NCBI GenBank assembly: GCA_028015205.1
Contig: CM051517.1
Location: 53,195,455-53,259,454, forward strand
Direction of reading: 5' to 3'
DNA: 64,000 nucleotides
Source of the DNA: Mytilisepta virgata
Taxonomy: Eukaryota > Mollusca > Bivalvia > Mytilida > Mytilidae
Positions 47,219 through 58,447 of this stretch are shown here, one piece after another. Numbering within the stretch: the first letter of the stretch is position 1; each line of letters opens with the position of its first letter. The notes beneath the pieces were generated by a model. That model did no database searches and had not been told where the DNA came from. It worked only from the letters and a program-made list of their open reading frames with translations. The translations under genes and the position numbers were made by a program.

Positions 47219-48021
47219 ACTTAGTACTTGATTTTTTAACTACTTTGTATGATAGTGGTCTTGGATACAGTGTGATTAATACTTCACGTTCTGCACTTTC
47301 ATCATTAGGGATCATTATAGATGGTTTTGTAATTGGATCCCATCCTATAGTAATTAGATTTCTAAAAGGAATTTATAATCTACGGCCGTCAATGCCACGT
47401 TATGTTACTACTTGGGATGTGTCCAAGGTGCTTAAGTACTTGAAAAGTCTTTCACCAGTGAAATATTTAACATTGAAACTGTTAACTTTTAAATTGGCCA
47501 TGTTACTTTGTTTAATTTTGGCAGGCAGAACTCAAACTCTACATTTGTTATCCATTCAAGGAATGGTGAAGAGAGACAATGTTTATGTGTTACAGTTTAA
47601 AGACTTTTTGAAACAAAGTCGGCCAGGTAATCATGGTAATAGTAATGCTTTTGTGGAACTGAAGGCTTATAGAGATAAACAATTGTGTTGTATAACTGTT
47701 TTAAAAGAATATTTACACAGAACTGTCAAATTGCGTGGGAATAATCACGATTTATTTATTAGTTACGTGAAGCCACATTTATCGGTTACTAAGACCACAA
47801 TTAGTAGATGGCTAAAAACAGTAATGGTGAAGTCAGGAATAGACATTAAAAAGTATACTGTGCATAGCATTAGATCTGCGTCAGCATCGAAAGCTAAATT
47901 TAATTCGGTGCCAGTTGAAGTCATTATGAAATCAGTCGGGTGGTCGAGTCATAAAACGTTTGCGAAGTTTTATGACAAGGTGATTGAACCAGATACTTTT
48001 CAGAGTGCTGTATTAACTTAA
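46888..48021 (+). CDS. DIRS ORF3, tyrosine recombinase
   Basis: A start at 46888 (MFNSDSSVANTELVRKCSTI) gives 377 residues; the frame itself is open from 46804 and overlaps ORF2 by over 300 bases. An N-terminal SAM-like helical domain (STKKQYSTYIKKWFLFC) leads to the catalytic domain with Arg in ILAGRTQTLHL, the H-x-x-R of HSIRSASA, GWSSHKTF and the nucleophile Tyr in FAKFYDK, so all key residues are present. It would integrate the circular DNA form. Confidence 0.9.
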   Translation: MFNSDSSVANTELVRKCSTIASGPPTSSAVQKELINFAGNRKKSPVNRQSEADSLSLIRRHYEKQNISEKATNIILSSWRSSTKKQYSTYIKKWFLFCRKRKTGSVQTTLDLVLDFLTTLYDSGLGYSVINTSRSALSSLGIIIDGFVIGSHPIVIRFLKGIYNLRPSMPRYVTTWDVSKVLKYLKSLSPVKYLTLKLLTFKLAMLLCLILAGRTQTLHLLSIQGMVKRDNVYVLQFKDFLKQSRPGNHGNSNAFVELKAYRDKQLCCITVLKEYLHRTVKLRGNNHDLFISYVKPHLSVTKTTISRWLKTVMVKSGIDIKKYTVHSIRSASASKAKFNSVPVEVIMKSVGWSSHKTFAKFYDKVIEPDTFQSAVLT

Positions 48022-48251
48022 ATTTTGAAAATTATTAGTGCTTTTGAACTGGTTAAATGTTCATTTGACTTAAATTTTTTGATACATGAACATGATGAAC
48101 TTACACTGGAATTGCTATTGATATGAATCGAACATTTTTCTTGAATTTATCTTGAGATTCATTTTTCTTTTGAATTTTTTCAGTTTATTAGCTTGTAATT
48201 AACTTTATTAAAAGTTAATTGTTTTTCTGTCTTGTGCACTTGCTTTGAAGT

Positions 48252-48374
48252 CTCATCTGACCCGGAAAGTGGTATGACGTAATAGAATCCTAAGTTTAAC
48301 CGAGACTTACCTTGGTTAAAGTTGATGGTTGAACAGGATTCTATGTAGTCATATTACCACTGAAGGGATCAGAT
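48252..48374. repeat. DIRS internal complementary region
   Basis: The first half (CATCTGACCCGGAAAGTGGT to AATAGAATC) is the complement of the left terminus; the second half (CTAAGTTTAACCGAGACTTA to GGATCAGATG) is the complement of the right terminus from about 48629 inward. They meet at GAATCCTAAG, which therefore records the joined ends of the element. Confidence 0.85.
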
Positions 48375-48510
48375 GCCCACCCAGGTTTGGTTCACCCACC
48401 CAGTGGCTTTGATGTTTGCTACTACTTTTATTGTTTTGGAGACAGTTCTTGTCAGTTATGTCATGTTGGATAGTTTGTATGGTTTTTGTGCACAAGACCT
48501 GCTTTAAAGC

Positions 48511-48629
48511 CTGAAGTGACACATGCGCAGTACGCATCTCATCTGATCCCTTCAGTGGTAATATGACTACATAGAATCCTGTTCAACCATCAACTTTAAC
48601 CAAGGTAAGTCTCGGTTAAACTTAGGATT
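48511..48629 (+). repeat. DIRS right inverted terminal repeat
   Basis: CTGAAGTGACACATGCGCAG, then CATCTCATCTGATCCCTTCA and on to CGGTTAAACTTAGGATT. Together with the internal complementary region it forms an inverted repeat with arms of about 100 bp separated by about 160 bases. Confidence 0.85.
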
Positions 48630-49069
48630 ATTGTCATTTTACTTAGTATCTTCTGTTACCTTTTTTAAGGTCAGACTCGGATATCTTTTGAACTGAGTTT
48701 TACTGTGTGTATCGTTTTGTGCTTGTTTATTTCACATTAGCAAGAGGTATAGTGGGAGGGTTTAAATCTCACAAAATGTGTTTAAACCCACCACATTTTT
48801 GCAACTGTCCCAAGTCTATAGCCTTTGATAGTTTTGTGTGCTTTTTTAATTTTGGTTCATTTATATGTTTTGCTGAACTAGTATGCATTATTTTTTAGGG
48901 GCCAGCTGAAGCCTGCCTCCGAGTGTGGGATTTTCTTGCTGCATTGAAGACTCATTGGTAGCCTTGAGCTGTTTTCTGCTCTTTGGTCAGACTGTTGTCT
49001 CTGACACATTCCCCATTTTCATTCTCTATTCTATGTATAAATATTTATTTTATCAAAAACACTATGTAC

Positions 49070-49263
49070 CATCAACTTCATGTTTCTTTGATGGTCGGCC
49101 ACCATAAGTTGCCCGTTTACTGTGTATTCTGTCAAAATTTGGCATGGGTCTGTCAACAGCAGTAACAGCCATCTTTGATTGGTATAAAGTACGACCAGAG
49201 TAACGAAATTTGGAACCAAGCTTTAGTAATCCTCTTTTCCTTGGCATTTCTGCTTCCTTAAAT
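49070..49263 (-). CDS. FERM gene exon: end of F3 and FERM-adjacent domain
   Basis: Acceptor TTTTCTTTTCAG, donor GATG|GTACAT. It encodes RFKEAEMPRKRGLLKLGSKF, RYSGRTLYQSKMAVTAVDRP and RIHSKRATYGGRPSKKHEVD. GSKFRYSGRT is the hallmark of the FERM-adjacent segment of protein 4.1 proteins. Without splicing the frame would stop five bases beyond the donor; phase 1 fits the 3-kb exon exactly. Confidence 0.9.
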
Positions 49264-49301
49264 CTGAAAAGAAAATTCATAACATTCAAATTTCAAAGTC
49301 T

Positions 49302-49505
49302 CTTGACACATATCAAAGTCTCTCTGACACATATCAAAGTCCCTCTGACACATACCAAAGTCTCTCTAACACATATCAAAGTCTCTCTGACACATATCAA
49401 AGTCTCTCTGACACATATCAAAGTCCCTCTGACACATACCAAAGTCCGTCTGACACATATCAAAGTCTAACACATATCAAAGTCTCTCTGACACATATCA
49501 AAAAT
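49302..49505. repeat. 21-bp minisatellite beside a splice acceptor
   Basis: Units of ACACATATCAAAGTCTCTCTG repeat about nine to ten times with small variants, starting some 40 bases upstream (on the gene strand) of the 49263 acceptor. Confidence 0.9.
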
Positions 49506-50615
49506 CAATTCCTTTTAATTTACAGAGCAAAATGAATATTTTCACACAAAATTTAATGAATATCTGCATGAAGTTCAACTCATAACACCGTCAAATTCTG
49601 AAATTATAATTTTTGCACTGTTATAAATATTCTATTCACTATTTATTTAATTAATCTGGTATTAATGTAGGGTGCCAAAAAATGGAATTTTTCGATAACC
49701 CTTATTTTTTTTATACATTCAAATTGTCAAAATTACGATCATTGTAGTCCGTCAGTAATTTTAACTTCTTAGGTAAGTTAATTACTTTCACTCCTTATCA
49801 AGTGTTGATTTTGTCTTTCTAAACCATTCATACCATCTATCTTACTAAATTTGATTGAAACAAGATCGATTTGTAAGTAAATTTTATTGAATTTTTCCTA
49901 CCTGGAAACTTACTTTTGAAAAGAAATTTGAAACATGTTTGAAACAGAATTGCGTATTCGCATTTCTATGAAGAATAAATTTGAAGTATTTAAATAAAAT
50001 GAATAATGTTTTTGGAAAAAAATCCTCCTATTAACGTTTAAAGTTTATAGTTATAATATATTTTAACTAGACAAAGAGGCAGAAAACGTTGAACATGTGT
50101 TGTAAAAATCCTTTGTGAGATACTCCCAATCCAGATAATTTGTCAACAACATGGAGGTTCGTTTGAAGTTTGCTACTGTTTTCATCTTCAACATTAAAAA
50201 ACTATTTTCAGGTACAAAAAAAATAAATTCACGAAAGTATATAGGCCAGGTTGATCTTAAGGATTCAAAAAATGAGGACGGAAAGACAAAAGCTCAAATT
50301 TTTCAAAGATTTTCAAAGATTTTCCAATTTTCCGAAAAAATACCTGTATTTTAGTGTCGAATAATAAGAGTGATTATGGTATACATTAAAACATGTAGAT
50401 TGATTACTGCATGTCCAGCTTATTTCAAAAGCAGTAGGTGATTTTTCACTGAACAGAATTAAATTCAGTTTTATAATACAAAATTTCTAACAGAATAATT
50501 TTTTGTCAATGACCTCATGCTACCATTCTAAGTAAAAAAGTATATTTAATTTTTTCTGGTTAAATATTTTCACCAATCATGACTTCTCTCAAGTAAGTCA
50601 ATAGATCTAACCTAC

Positions 50616-50713
50616 CTGAAGAATGAGTGATGCTCCACTGAAATCTTCCAAAGTCTTTTTGCATGTCTTATAGACAGTAATTTGAAAGCAATCATACTTT
50701 GAAAATCTTCAAA
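50616..50713 (-). CDS. FERM gene exon: F3 lobe, second half
   Basis: Acceptor TTTTTAATTACAG, donor TTCAG|GTAGGT. It encodes FEDFQSMIAFKLLSIRHAKR and LWKISVEHHSFFR; AKRLWK...EHH.FFR is conserved in protein 4.1 F3 lobes. Entry phase 0, exit phase 2. Confidence 0.9.
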
Positions 50714-52049
50714 CTGTAATTAAAAATTAATGCAAAAATCAATGAACAGAAAACAAATAAGTAAAAGTGTGCATGATATTTTTAATATTGTATTTTACGT
50801 TTCTTGTAATTTTGCTGACAAAAACACACAAACCTAGTTTTTACTGGTACTCATAAACTAAGCTTTAATCCTAACAAGAAATATCTTGTCAAGTTGACTG
50901 CAATGCAGGTTTTCTTACATCACTGATTCAAGACACCTGCACAAGCTCCTACTTGCAATACATCAGCAAACCAGTTACCCAATTTTTCCTGTAAAAATCT
51001 TAATCATCAGGAAAGTATTAAAGCCAATTATTTTTTTATATCGATCAAATATGAAATTTTTCAACAAATTTAAGCAACAATAAAAAAATGTTTTTAATGA
51101 TGTAAGCAAAAGATAATGAAATTTCGCTGAATAAGACACGGAAAACTACGAGTAAAAATATAATGATCTTGTTACTTCACAATAACTAGTAAACTTAAAA
51201 TCATTACGGTATTTTAAAATTAGAAACAAAGTCTGTTGTCTCCCTTCATGTACGTAATTGTAATTATCTCCCTTTGGTTCCTATGCTATGCAAACAAGTT
51301 TTGTATAAAATTCTGGGGTTTTTCCCCAAAATTGTAAATAATGGGTAGGGAATTCCCTTTTTCTATAAGCATTGCATGCAGACTTTTGATTACTTTTGTG
51401 TTTTATCATCTTAATGAAAACTTTTTTTAATTCTATAAAAAATTTGTTACGGTTCCTCGGAAGTAACTGTCTTGCCTGCTTTCGCTTTTGTCTATATTTT
51501 CAGTGTAAGAGTTGAATGTACATAATTTTTCTCCAAATGTTATTTATTGATCATGAAGAAGCTTCTGCCAGTTTGGTAAAAATCCAGGATAGTTTAACAG
51601 GTAATTAATGTTTTAAAAACTTTAACTGCAGACTTATGTAATGTTAACTTGGAGTAAAAATAAGTCCATTTATAAGTAAAATATGGAAAAAAGGGAAAAA
51701 AAATAATTACAAAATATTCCTCTGGATACTATCTTTTGATCATGAACAAGCTTATGATTTTGGTAGAAGGGAAGGCTGTATTTTGTTAATTTTCTTATGG
51801 TGCAGCTGAAATTTGATAACGTAATCACAAATAAATGTCATATAATGGAAAACCTTGAAAAAAAAAATGTTTTATTTGAGAGGTATAAGATAGGAACTGG
51901 TCAGCTAGCAGGTTGCTGAAAATAGACCATTTATTCATGACGTCATATGAAAAACTGAAGAAAAATATTGTGTGTAACCTGGCAAAGGGAGCTTACTTAC
52001 TACATTTTTGTTCCTTAAAAATCTTGATTTAAAAAATGACCAGACTTAC
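50714..52049 (-). other. intron, nothing recognised
   Basis: AT-rich; no repeat or gene supported. Confidence 0.4.
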
Positions 52050-52202
52050 CTCCCCTGGTCGTAATTTAATATAAAATTTGTTTCTTCTATAAGACATTTT
52101 GATGACCTTAGGCCATACAAATCTGTTAATCTGTACTTTATCTTTGTAAATATAAATGCCTCCTGCACAGATACCAAGCTGTATATCTACACCTTCATGG
52201 TC
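52050..52202 (-). CDS. FERM gene exon: F3 lobe, first half
   Basis: Acceptor CTTTTTACAG, donor GGGGAG|GTAAGT, phase 0 both sides, 51 codons: [20 protein letters not shown], then [20 protein letters not shown] and IKLRPGE. This matches the family words GVDI.LGVC, INRF.WPKI.KISY and FYIK.RPGE. Confidence 0.92.
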
Positions 52203-52459
52203 CTGTAAAAAGAGTTATCTCCCATGAAAAATAATTTACAATTTATTGTTGCAAAATTTTTTACCATAATCATTAAAGTGAAAAAAATTATAAAAAAACA
52301 AGGTACTTAAAAATAATAATTTTGACCTTTCCAATAATGCATTCTATTTTCCTAAGTAAAATTCATTGTCTATCATTTTTTTTTATATCATTTACTGATC
52401 TCTCATTGGGACTTGTTATTTTCAAGATCATAATCAGCACAATAATTATTAATATCAAC

Positions 52460-53100
52460 TAGATGTACTGTGAGCAAAGCTCACAAAGGATACCCCCGCT
52501 TTGCCTTGCCCAGGGTAAAGTTTCAGTTGACTGGAAAAAATAGAAGTCCAATTATCTCCCTTGTGTAACATCTGAAAGCAAAAATTTTCCTTCATGCACA
52601 TCTTTGGATGATGTACTTCCTTTCTGTATGGTTTCGTTAAAATCCATTGAGCGGTCTAAAAGGAGTTGCGCTTACGAGGTTCATATAATGTATAAGCCAA
52701 AAAAAATACAAGTCGAATTATCTCCCTTGTGTGATATCGGAAAGCAAAGATTTTTCTTCATGTTTATCTTTGGATGATGTTCTTCCGTTCTGTAAAGTTT
52801 CGTTGAAATCCATTGAGCGGTCCAGGGGGAGTTGCACTTACGAGGTTCATATATAATGTATAAGCCAAAAAAAAAAGGTCCAATTATCTCCCTTGTGTGA
52901 TATCGGAAAGCAAAGATTTTTCTTCATGCACATCTTTGGATGATGTACTTCCTTTCTGTAAAGTTTCGTTGAAATCCATTGAGCGGTCTAGGAGGAGTTG
53001 CGCTTACAAGATATATGGACAGAAGGACAGACGGACAGACAGACGGACGGATAAGGTGATTCCTATATACCCCCCCAAACTTTGTTTGCGGGGGTATAAT
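52460..53100 (+). mobile_element. tandem-repeat element (E5), 166-bp units
   Basis: The left end holds the hairpin GTGAGC-AAA-GCTCAC and GGATACCCCCGC; the right end is a hairpin ACCCCCCCAAAC...GTTTGCGGGGGT, and the GGATACCCCC and GGGGGTAT words are inverted relative to each other. Three units start at 52547, 52713 and 52879, exactly 166 bases apart (CAATTATCTCCCTTGTG, TTGGATGATGT, CCATTGAGCGGTC). A GGACGGACAGACAGACGGAC run precedes the right hairpin. Confidence 0.7.
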
Positions 53101-53168
53101 AAAAATATTTTTGACACTGCGTTTAATTTAATATAACAAAAGTGAAGTGTGAATACATTTTACTGTAC

Positions 53169-53256
53169 CTTTGCATCATGTAGATGAATGCCATACAAAG
53201 CCAATTTTTTGGCATTATCTAAAAAATGAAGTTCAGCTTCTTCTGGTGTCTGACCT
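53169..53256 (-). CDS. FERM gene exon: F2 lobe, end
   Basis: Acceptor TTTTCTCAACAG, donor GCAAAG|GTACAG. It encodes (K)[20 protein letters not shown], then YGIHLHDAK, matching the family word G.TP.EAE..FL.NAK.L..YG. Entry phase 2, exit phase 0. Confidence 0.92.
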
Positions 53257-54108
53257 CTGTTGAGAAAAAATATAAAATATAAGTTATTCGTAAATTTATT
53301 AAACAAACAGACAAAGGGCTCAAATAAAAAATACATGCAATTATTGCTTAATTATTATAACATTTTTAGATAAACTCTTAACACAGAGATATGTGTCGCC
53401 TAATGGACAGCAACATTGCTAATTAATTCAAAGTTGCTGGACCATGAACTTGGGAGCAGGATACGAAATGGTCGACAAACTGAGATGTACTGATAGTAAT
53501 ACAACTTTATAGGCAATATCATTGATCTATTACAAGTAGTTCCTATCAAAATTAACTTAAGCAGAAAACTTAACACTGAAAATTGCTAATTAATTGAAAG
53601 TCATTCTCCCATGACCTAGGGAGCAGGGCCTCAAAATGATCATCAAACTGAGATGTACTGATAGTAATGTAAATTTCTAGAAAATATCATTGATCTATCA
53701 AAAGTAGCTTCTATAAAACTGACTTAATCAGAAAACATAACAATTGTTGATGAAGCCAGAAAAGCAACACTTATGCCTCGCCTTTCCCGACCTTTATCAC
53801 AGGCAAGATAAACATTTGTGCAAATCACATACATTTAAAAAAAAAATCTCCATAAACCAAAATCATATATTACACAGCTAAAGTAATTATATTTATTGCA
53901 GTAGTACAACAAGGGAGATAATTTTGTTGTTTTTTTTTTAAATGAAGAAGTTAGTTTATAACAAACAATTGATGGTCAACTGTAAATTATAGATATAAAT
54001 GTACCCAAAATTGGTACATTTTTTTTCTTCACAGTATGATTTTCCCACAAGAGGAGATAAGCGGGGACATAGCTGAGACACTGTCTTGACTATGTGTTAA
54101 TTACTTAC
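53257..54108 (-). other. intron with a diverged two-unit repeat
   Basis: GCTAATTAATT(C/G)AAAGT, GGGAGCAGG and AACTGAGATGTACTGATAGT recur about 180 bases apart (53420 and 53600), resembling a worn tandem-repeat element ending near 53815. Confidence 0.45.
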
Positions 54109-54288
54109 TTATGCGTTTTGTGTAGTTCTACTATTTTCTTTAACAGATCTCTGTCCTGGTTTGGTGCAAACTTCATATTTTTGATATAATCAATACCAGG
54201 ACCAAATTCCTCCATTTCCCAATCTCCTAATTCTGACTGAACTGTGTAAGATCCTAATAAACTGTATGTTACAAAGGAACATGGCAAA
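54109..54288 (-). CDS. FERM gene exon: F2 lobe, core
   Basis: Acceptor TATATTTTTTAG, donor CATAA|GTAAGT. It encodes LPCSFVTYSLLGSYTVQSEL, GDWEMEEFGPGIDYIKNMKF and APNQDRDLLKKIVELHKTHK. These words are the best evidence that the gene belongs to the protein 4.1/coracle branch. Entry and exit both phase 2. Confidence 0.93.
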
Positions 54289-54763
54289 CTAAAAAATATA
54301 AAACACAAAAATATTATACTTGTTTGACATGTTGAATGAAATCTATCTTATTTTGGTGGGATTTTGTCAGTAAATTTTAAACTGAAAAAATGCTACATAA
54401 CTGTAATACTAATCAGGTCTGCACTTACTCTTAAAACATAGTATACTGTAAAAGAAAATTTTCTTTCCTGGCATTAGAGAAATATATAAAGAATATATAT
54501 GCAACTTTACAGTATGAAGCACTAAGTTTTTATTACAGGTGAAAGAATATAAAACCAGTTGAGTGCATTTTGGAGTAAAAATATGATGTCATACTTGCAA
54601 AAGAGAGTTCACCATTCATATAAATTCCCACACCTTGTACATGTAATTCACAGAAAAATTCTAACTGTTTAAGTGTCTTTAATATTAACATTCTCATTAT
54701 GGAAAATGTATGTTCCATTTTCCCCACAGCAAAACAATAACAAAAACATTCTAATATACTTAC

Positions 54764-54808
54764 GTTCCACTCACAATATCCCGCCTTATTTGTAAACATA
54801 ACTGGTAC
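54764..54808 (-). CDS. FERM gene exon: F2 lobe, start
   Basis: A 45-base exon: acceptor TTTACATTTGCAG, donor GGAAC|GTAAGT. It encodes (R)YQLCLQIRRDIVSG, matching the family word RY.LCLQ.R.DI..G. Confidence 0.9.
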
Positions 54809-56327
54809 CTGCAAATGTAAATAAAAACATGAAGTATTGCCAATAAGGTAAAAACAATAATAAAATGCAAAATTTATTCTACTAATAAATCATATTCAAC
54901 AAACTACTAAACTATATTTTTACTAATGTTACAAAGTTAGAACTGTATAAAGACAGCATCATTTTAATACATTTCACTATTATTCTTTATAACATGAGTT
55001 ATTTTATAATCAAAAATACTTTACTATTTTAAACTTCTGATTTAAAAAAAAATAAAATTTCAAATAATTCATTGAACTGAAGCAGCATATTAACAGGATA
55101 CAGCAATCTATGATTACTGATGAATTTTGATCTTAATCTTTTTTTTCACATTCTCTATATTTTCTGTAAAACAGATTTAGGAGACAATTTAATGTGGAAA
55201 GTTCTAACAAGGTAACTTCATTCTAGTATTTTTATAGTTATGAGCCATATCAAAATATGTCAAAGGTATATTTATTCTTTAAAGACAGAATCATTATTTT
55301 TTTTTCAAACCTTTTCAGTTATCAGAGGTAAAACTTATAAAATAAGTGTTAAATTACTATAAATGAGAGTCAATAAGTATAACAGAAGAAAACAAAATGG
55401 GACATATATAAATACAGAACTGCTTCCAAATACATGTATAAATACAATAAATTTCTGTAGATGTATAGATATAATAAAAAAGCTTCCTAATTAAAAATCC
55501 ATTTACATATATATGGTCATTTGGTTTAAGTAATGCAATTACATTAATATATAATTTGCATATACATCTAGGCCCTGAAATAAATATGTATCAACATATC
55601 ATGAAGGTTTTCAGGGCTAATATATTATACTTAACTGCTTGAGTAATTTTTGTTAGTGACTGGTTACTGCTTCCGAAGTAACTCCCCTTTAAAAACCTCT
55701 TCGGGTTAAAAATTAAATGTGAATTAAGAAGAAATGATATTTGTGTGTTATTTAAAGTTTAAAACCTTTTTACCACATGCTTATATAACTTATTTTATTT
55801 AAAATATGAAATGATTCTGAAATCTTTCTATTTTTTAAGCAATTTTTAATTCCAAATTATTTATTTATTTTCTAAAAAAAATAATACGAACAAATAAAGC
55901 AATAAAAGGTTTTAACATGAATTATGCATTAAAGATAACTTTTGCCAATTTTAAGGAAAAATAATATTTTAGCAACTGATGGCGAACAAGGACAAACAGA
56001 CACCCAAAAGAGATAGTGCTGAAACCCAGGCCTTGTATTGATCAATGTAAAACCTGAAAAAAATCATTTTAATGTCTTTGCCAAGACACAAAATATTAAT
56101 TAGTTTAGTAATAATCTTGTTTGTAAAATTATCTGGAATACTGGTACCTCAATCCGGCCATAACTCTCCTATATTGATATGAAATATGCATGATTATGAT
56201 ATGTTATACATCAGAGTTGATAAATACATTTGTAAAAATATGTGATTAGTGCAAACTACTCATTCCATGTATCCATTGGTTTTTGGGGTAAATATATGGA
56301 CAAGAACCAACCGACTATCGGTTATAA
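54809..56327 (-). other. intron, nothing recognised
   Basis: AT-rich, no supported gene or repeat. Confidence 0.4.
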
Positions 56328-56838
56328 AGTGGAACTCCCCTAAACCTGCCCCTCCTCAAACTGGATTCCTCCTCAAACCGAACATTTTATTACGCTCCAG
56401 AATTCTCAAGTATATTTCCAAGTAAAACAATCCTCTAAACACCAGCCCCTCTGAATTCCGAATACCGGAGAAAATTTGCGGTCCTAAACATATATATTCC
56501 TGTCAAATACACCTCTAAATACCATCCGAACTTTCATTCTCTTCATTCATGTGTCATTGAGAAGCGTATTTTAAACAAAGCCTCATTGGTATGTACTGGA
56601 AAAACTCCGTTCAAATAACAGTTTTTAACTTCTGTTTCTACCAAAAAATAACATTGGAGCAAAAAGACTACGATTTAGTAACATTTAAAGAAAAAACCAA
56701 GCAAATGTAGAAATTATGTATTTCATTATTTCAATTTCACTTTATTTACTTCGGTAATATTTCAGTAAAATCCTGAACCTCTCAAATTCGGCCAATTTGT
56801 ACGGTCTGATAGCTGTTCGGTTTACAGAGGTTCCAATG
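56328..56838. mobile_element. pogo/Tigger-like non-autonomous DNA transposon remnant
   Basis: The left end TGGAACTCCCCTAAACCTGC and the complement of the right end, TTGGAACCTCTGTAAACCGA, are similar and resemble the GGAACCTC..TAAAC ends of Tigger elements. TA lies outside each end. Internal GGTCTGATAGC and CCGAAC words fit this, and there is no transposase frame. Confidence 0.5.
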
Positions 56839-58371
56839 TAATGGCATTATTTTAACCTGCTCTTTTTTATATGAAATCAGCATTCAGCCACATTGTATAT
56901 GTCTTATATATATATATATATCCCATATCATTACAGATTTCTATTTGTTCATGTGTGATCTTTTGTTTACTTTTCATATTTAAGTTGCCAGTTTTCGAAT
57001 TTCATACAACTGCACATGTAAAATGCAAACCGGAAATGGACCGGAAGTAGATAAACTAAAATTCCCGAAACGTTAACAAACAAGCGATTTAACAAAATCC
57101 CAATTGATTATAGACATCGCTGAGCCAAACCAACAGATTTCTGACTTATTCCAATCATCACTAAGAAATAGCATTATACAAATTGTGATGTAAAAATGCA
57201 ACCCTACTTAGCTTAGACAAATACAATTCATGAACATAAAATTATCAAAGTTCAAGGTAATTAAAATTTCTCATGGGTCCAATGCTTGAAAATATGTGAA
57301 CTAATTTTAGTTTTCAATTCATCAAATCTGACTACTTGAGGATCTTTATGAAAACATTAATAAGAACAAAATATCTCACAAGATCTTTTCAGGATTTATA
57401 TATCTGTCGAGTACATATAGTCCCACTTAAAGTGTTGATCAACACAGAAATAACTATTCTCTTGCATACTCTCAACTACTGAAAACTGACACATAGTTTG
57501 TCTTTCATATGAGATGAGTTGACATTTTGAATTTTGTAAATATTCTAATGCATGCAAATCATTAAATTATAGATAACTGACTGTTTTCATCAAAATTTTT
57601 CTTTCCTTTTTACAGAAAAGGGTGTATCTTTAATTTTTCTATTTGTAAGTGACATGCACAAAGAAGACCTTCCTTACAAGCATCTAGATTGTTTGATGTT
57701 AGACACAAGGCCATATTTAAGTCTAAATTCTTTCACCCTGGAAACAAAATTTTTTCTAAATTACATAACCTTTCAATAAAAGAACATGTTCTCTACCACT
57801 TGTGTCTAAAATGAAATGAGCTGTCTAACTAAACAAACAAACTAGGTTTGCTGCATCACTGTTTAGAGTCATCTGCCCCCTGCCCTAAATTTGTACATCA
57901 CCAAACTAAATAAATCAATTTTTCTTCTGGAAAACCTTGTTGACAAAATGTTAATAATAAGACAAAATCATACAACTAAATCACAACCACATTTTCTAAC
58001 AATGAAAGATAATCCAAACACTGCATACATAACTACAAACAAAAAAACTTGTGTAATGAAAAATTAAATGTCTCATTACTGAGAATCAATGCTCATATAA
58101 GATAAGAGCTTTGCAAAGTATAGTCCTGTAAAATGTAACTGACATTTGTCTTTTGATGGTTGTTGTATTTCTTCCTCTGTACTATATTTTTTTTTTAATT
58201 CTGTAATCGTTTTTTAAAATATTTTATTGAATTAAGACTTATTAAAGTTTATTTTGTTAAATACATGTATTTAAAAAAGTTTTAAGTTAATGAGTGAATC
58301 AATGATGCAAAAAAATTCCCAGTAATTATATTATTATTTTGAAAAGTAATAAAGACAAAAAATTTCTATAC
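56839..58371 (-). other. intron, nothing recognised
   Basis: AT-rich with a short (TA)n run near 56910; no gene supported. Confidence 0.4.
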
Positions 58372-58447
58372 CTGGTCAAATCTTCATGTAATTGGTGAAC
58401 ATCTGTTGGATAAAACTTGACTTCAAAATTAAAATGCCAGGCTTGAT
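58372..58447 (-). CDS. FERM gene exon: F1 lobe, end
   Basis: Acceptor TTTTACTTTCAG, donor GACCAG|GTATAG. It encodes (D)QAWHFNFEVKFYPTDVHQLH and EDLTR, matching VKFYP.DP.QL.EDITR of the family. Entry phase 1, exit phase 2. Confidence 0.92.

Larger units (their letters stand above)
43566..48629 (+). mobile_element. DIRS-like tyrosine-recombinase retrotransposon, structurally complete
   Basis: Three overlapping open frames (Gag-like, RT/RNase H, tyrosine recombinase) lie between inverted ends, with an internal complementary region just inside the right end. That is the DIRS order: such elements copy RNA to DNA, circularise, and integrate by recombinase without target duplications. The left end starts GATTCTATTACGTCATACCA and the right end stops at about CTTAGGATT. 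No stop or frameshift was seen in any frame, so this copy may be recent and able to act. It sits in an intron of the FERM gene, between the exons at 49070 and 39298, on the opposite strand. Confidence 0.9.

Noticed and set aside
49302..49505. CRISPR-like array
   Set aside because: Direct tandem units with no unique spacers, in an animal intron: a minisatellite.
50151..50354. 67-codon plus-strand frame
   Set aside because: No domain, AT-driven Lys/Phe composition, inside an intron of the opposite-strand gene.
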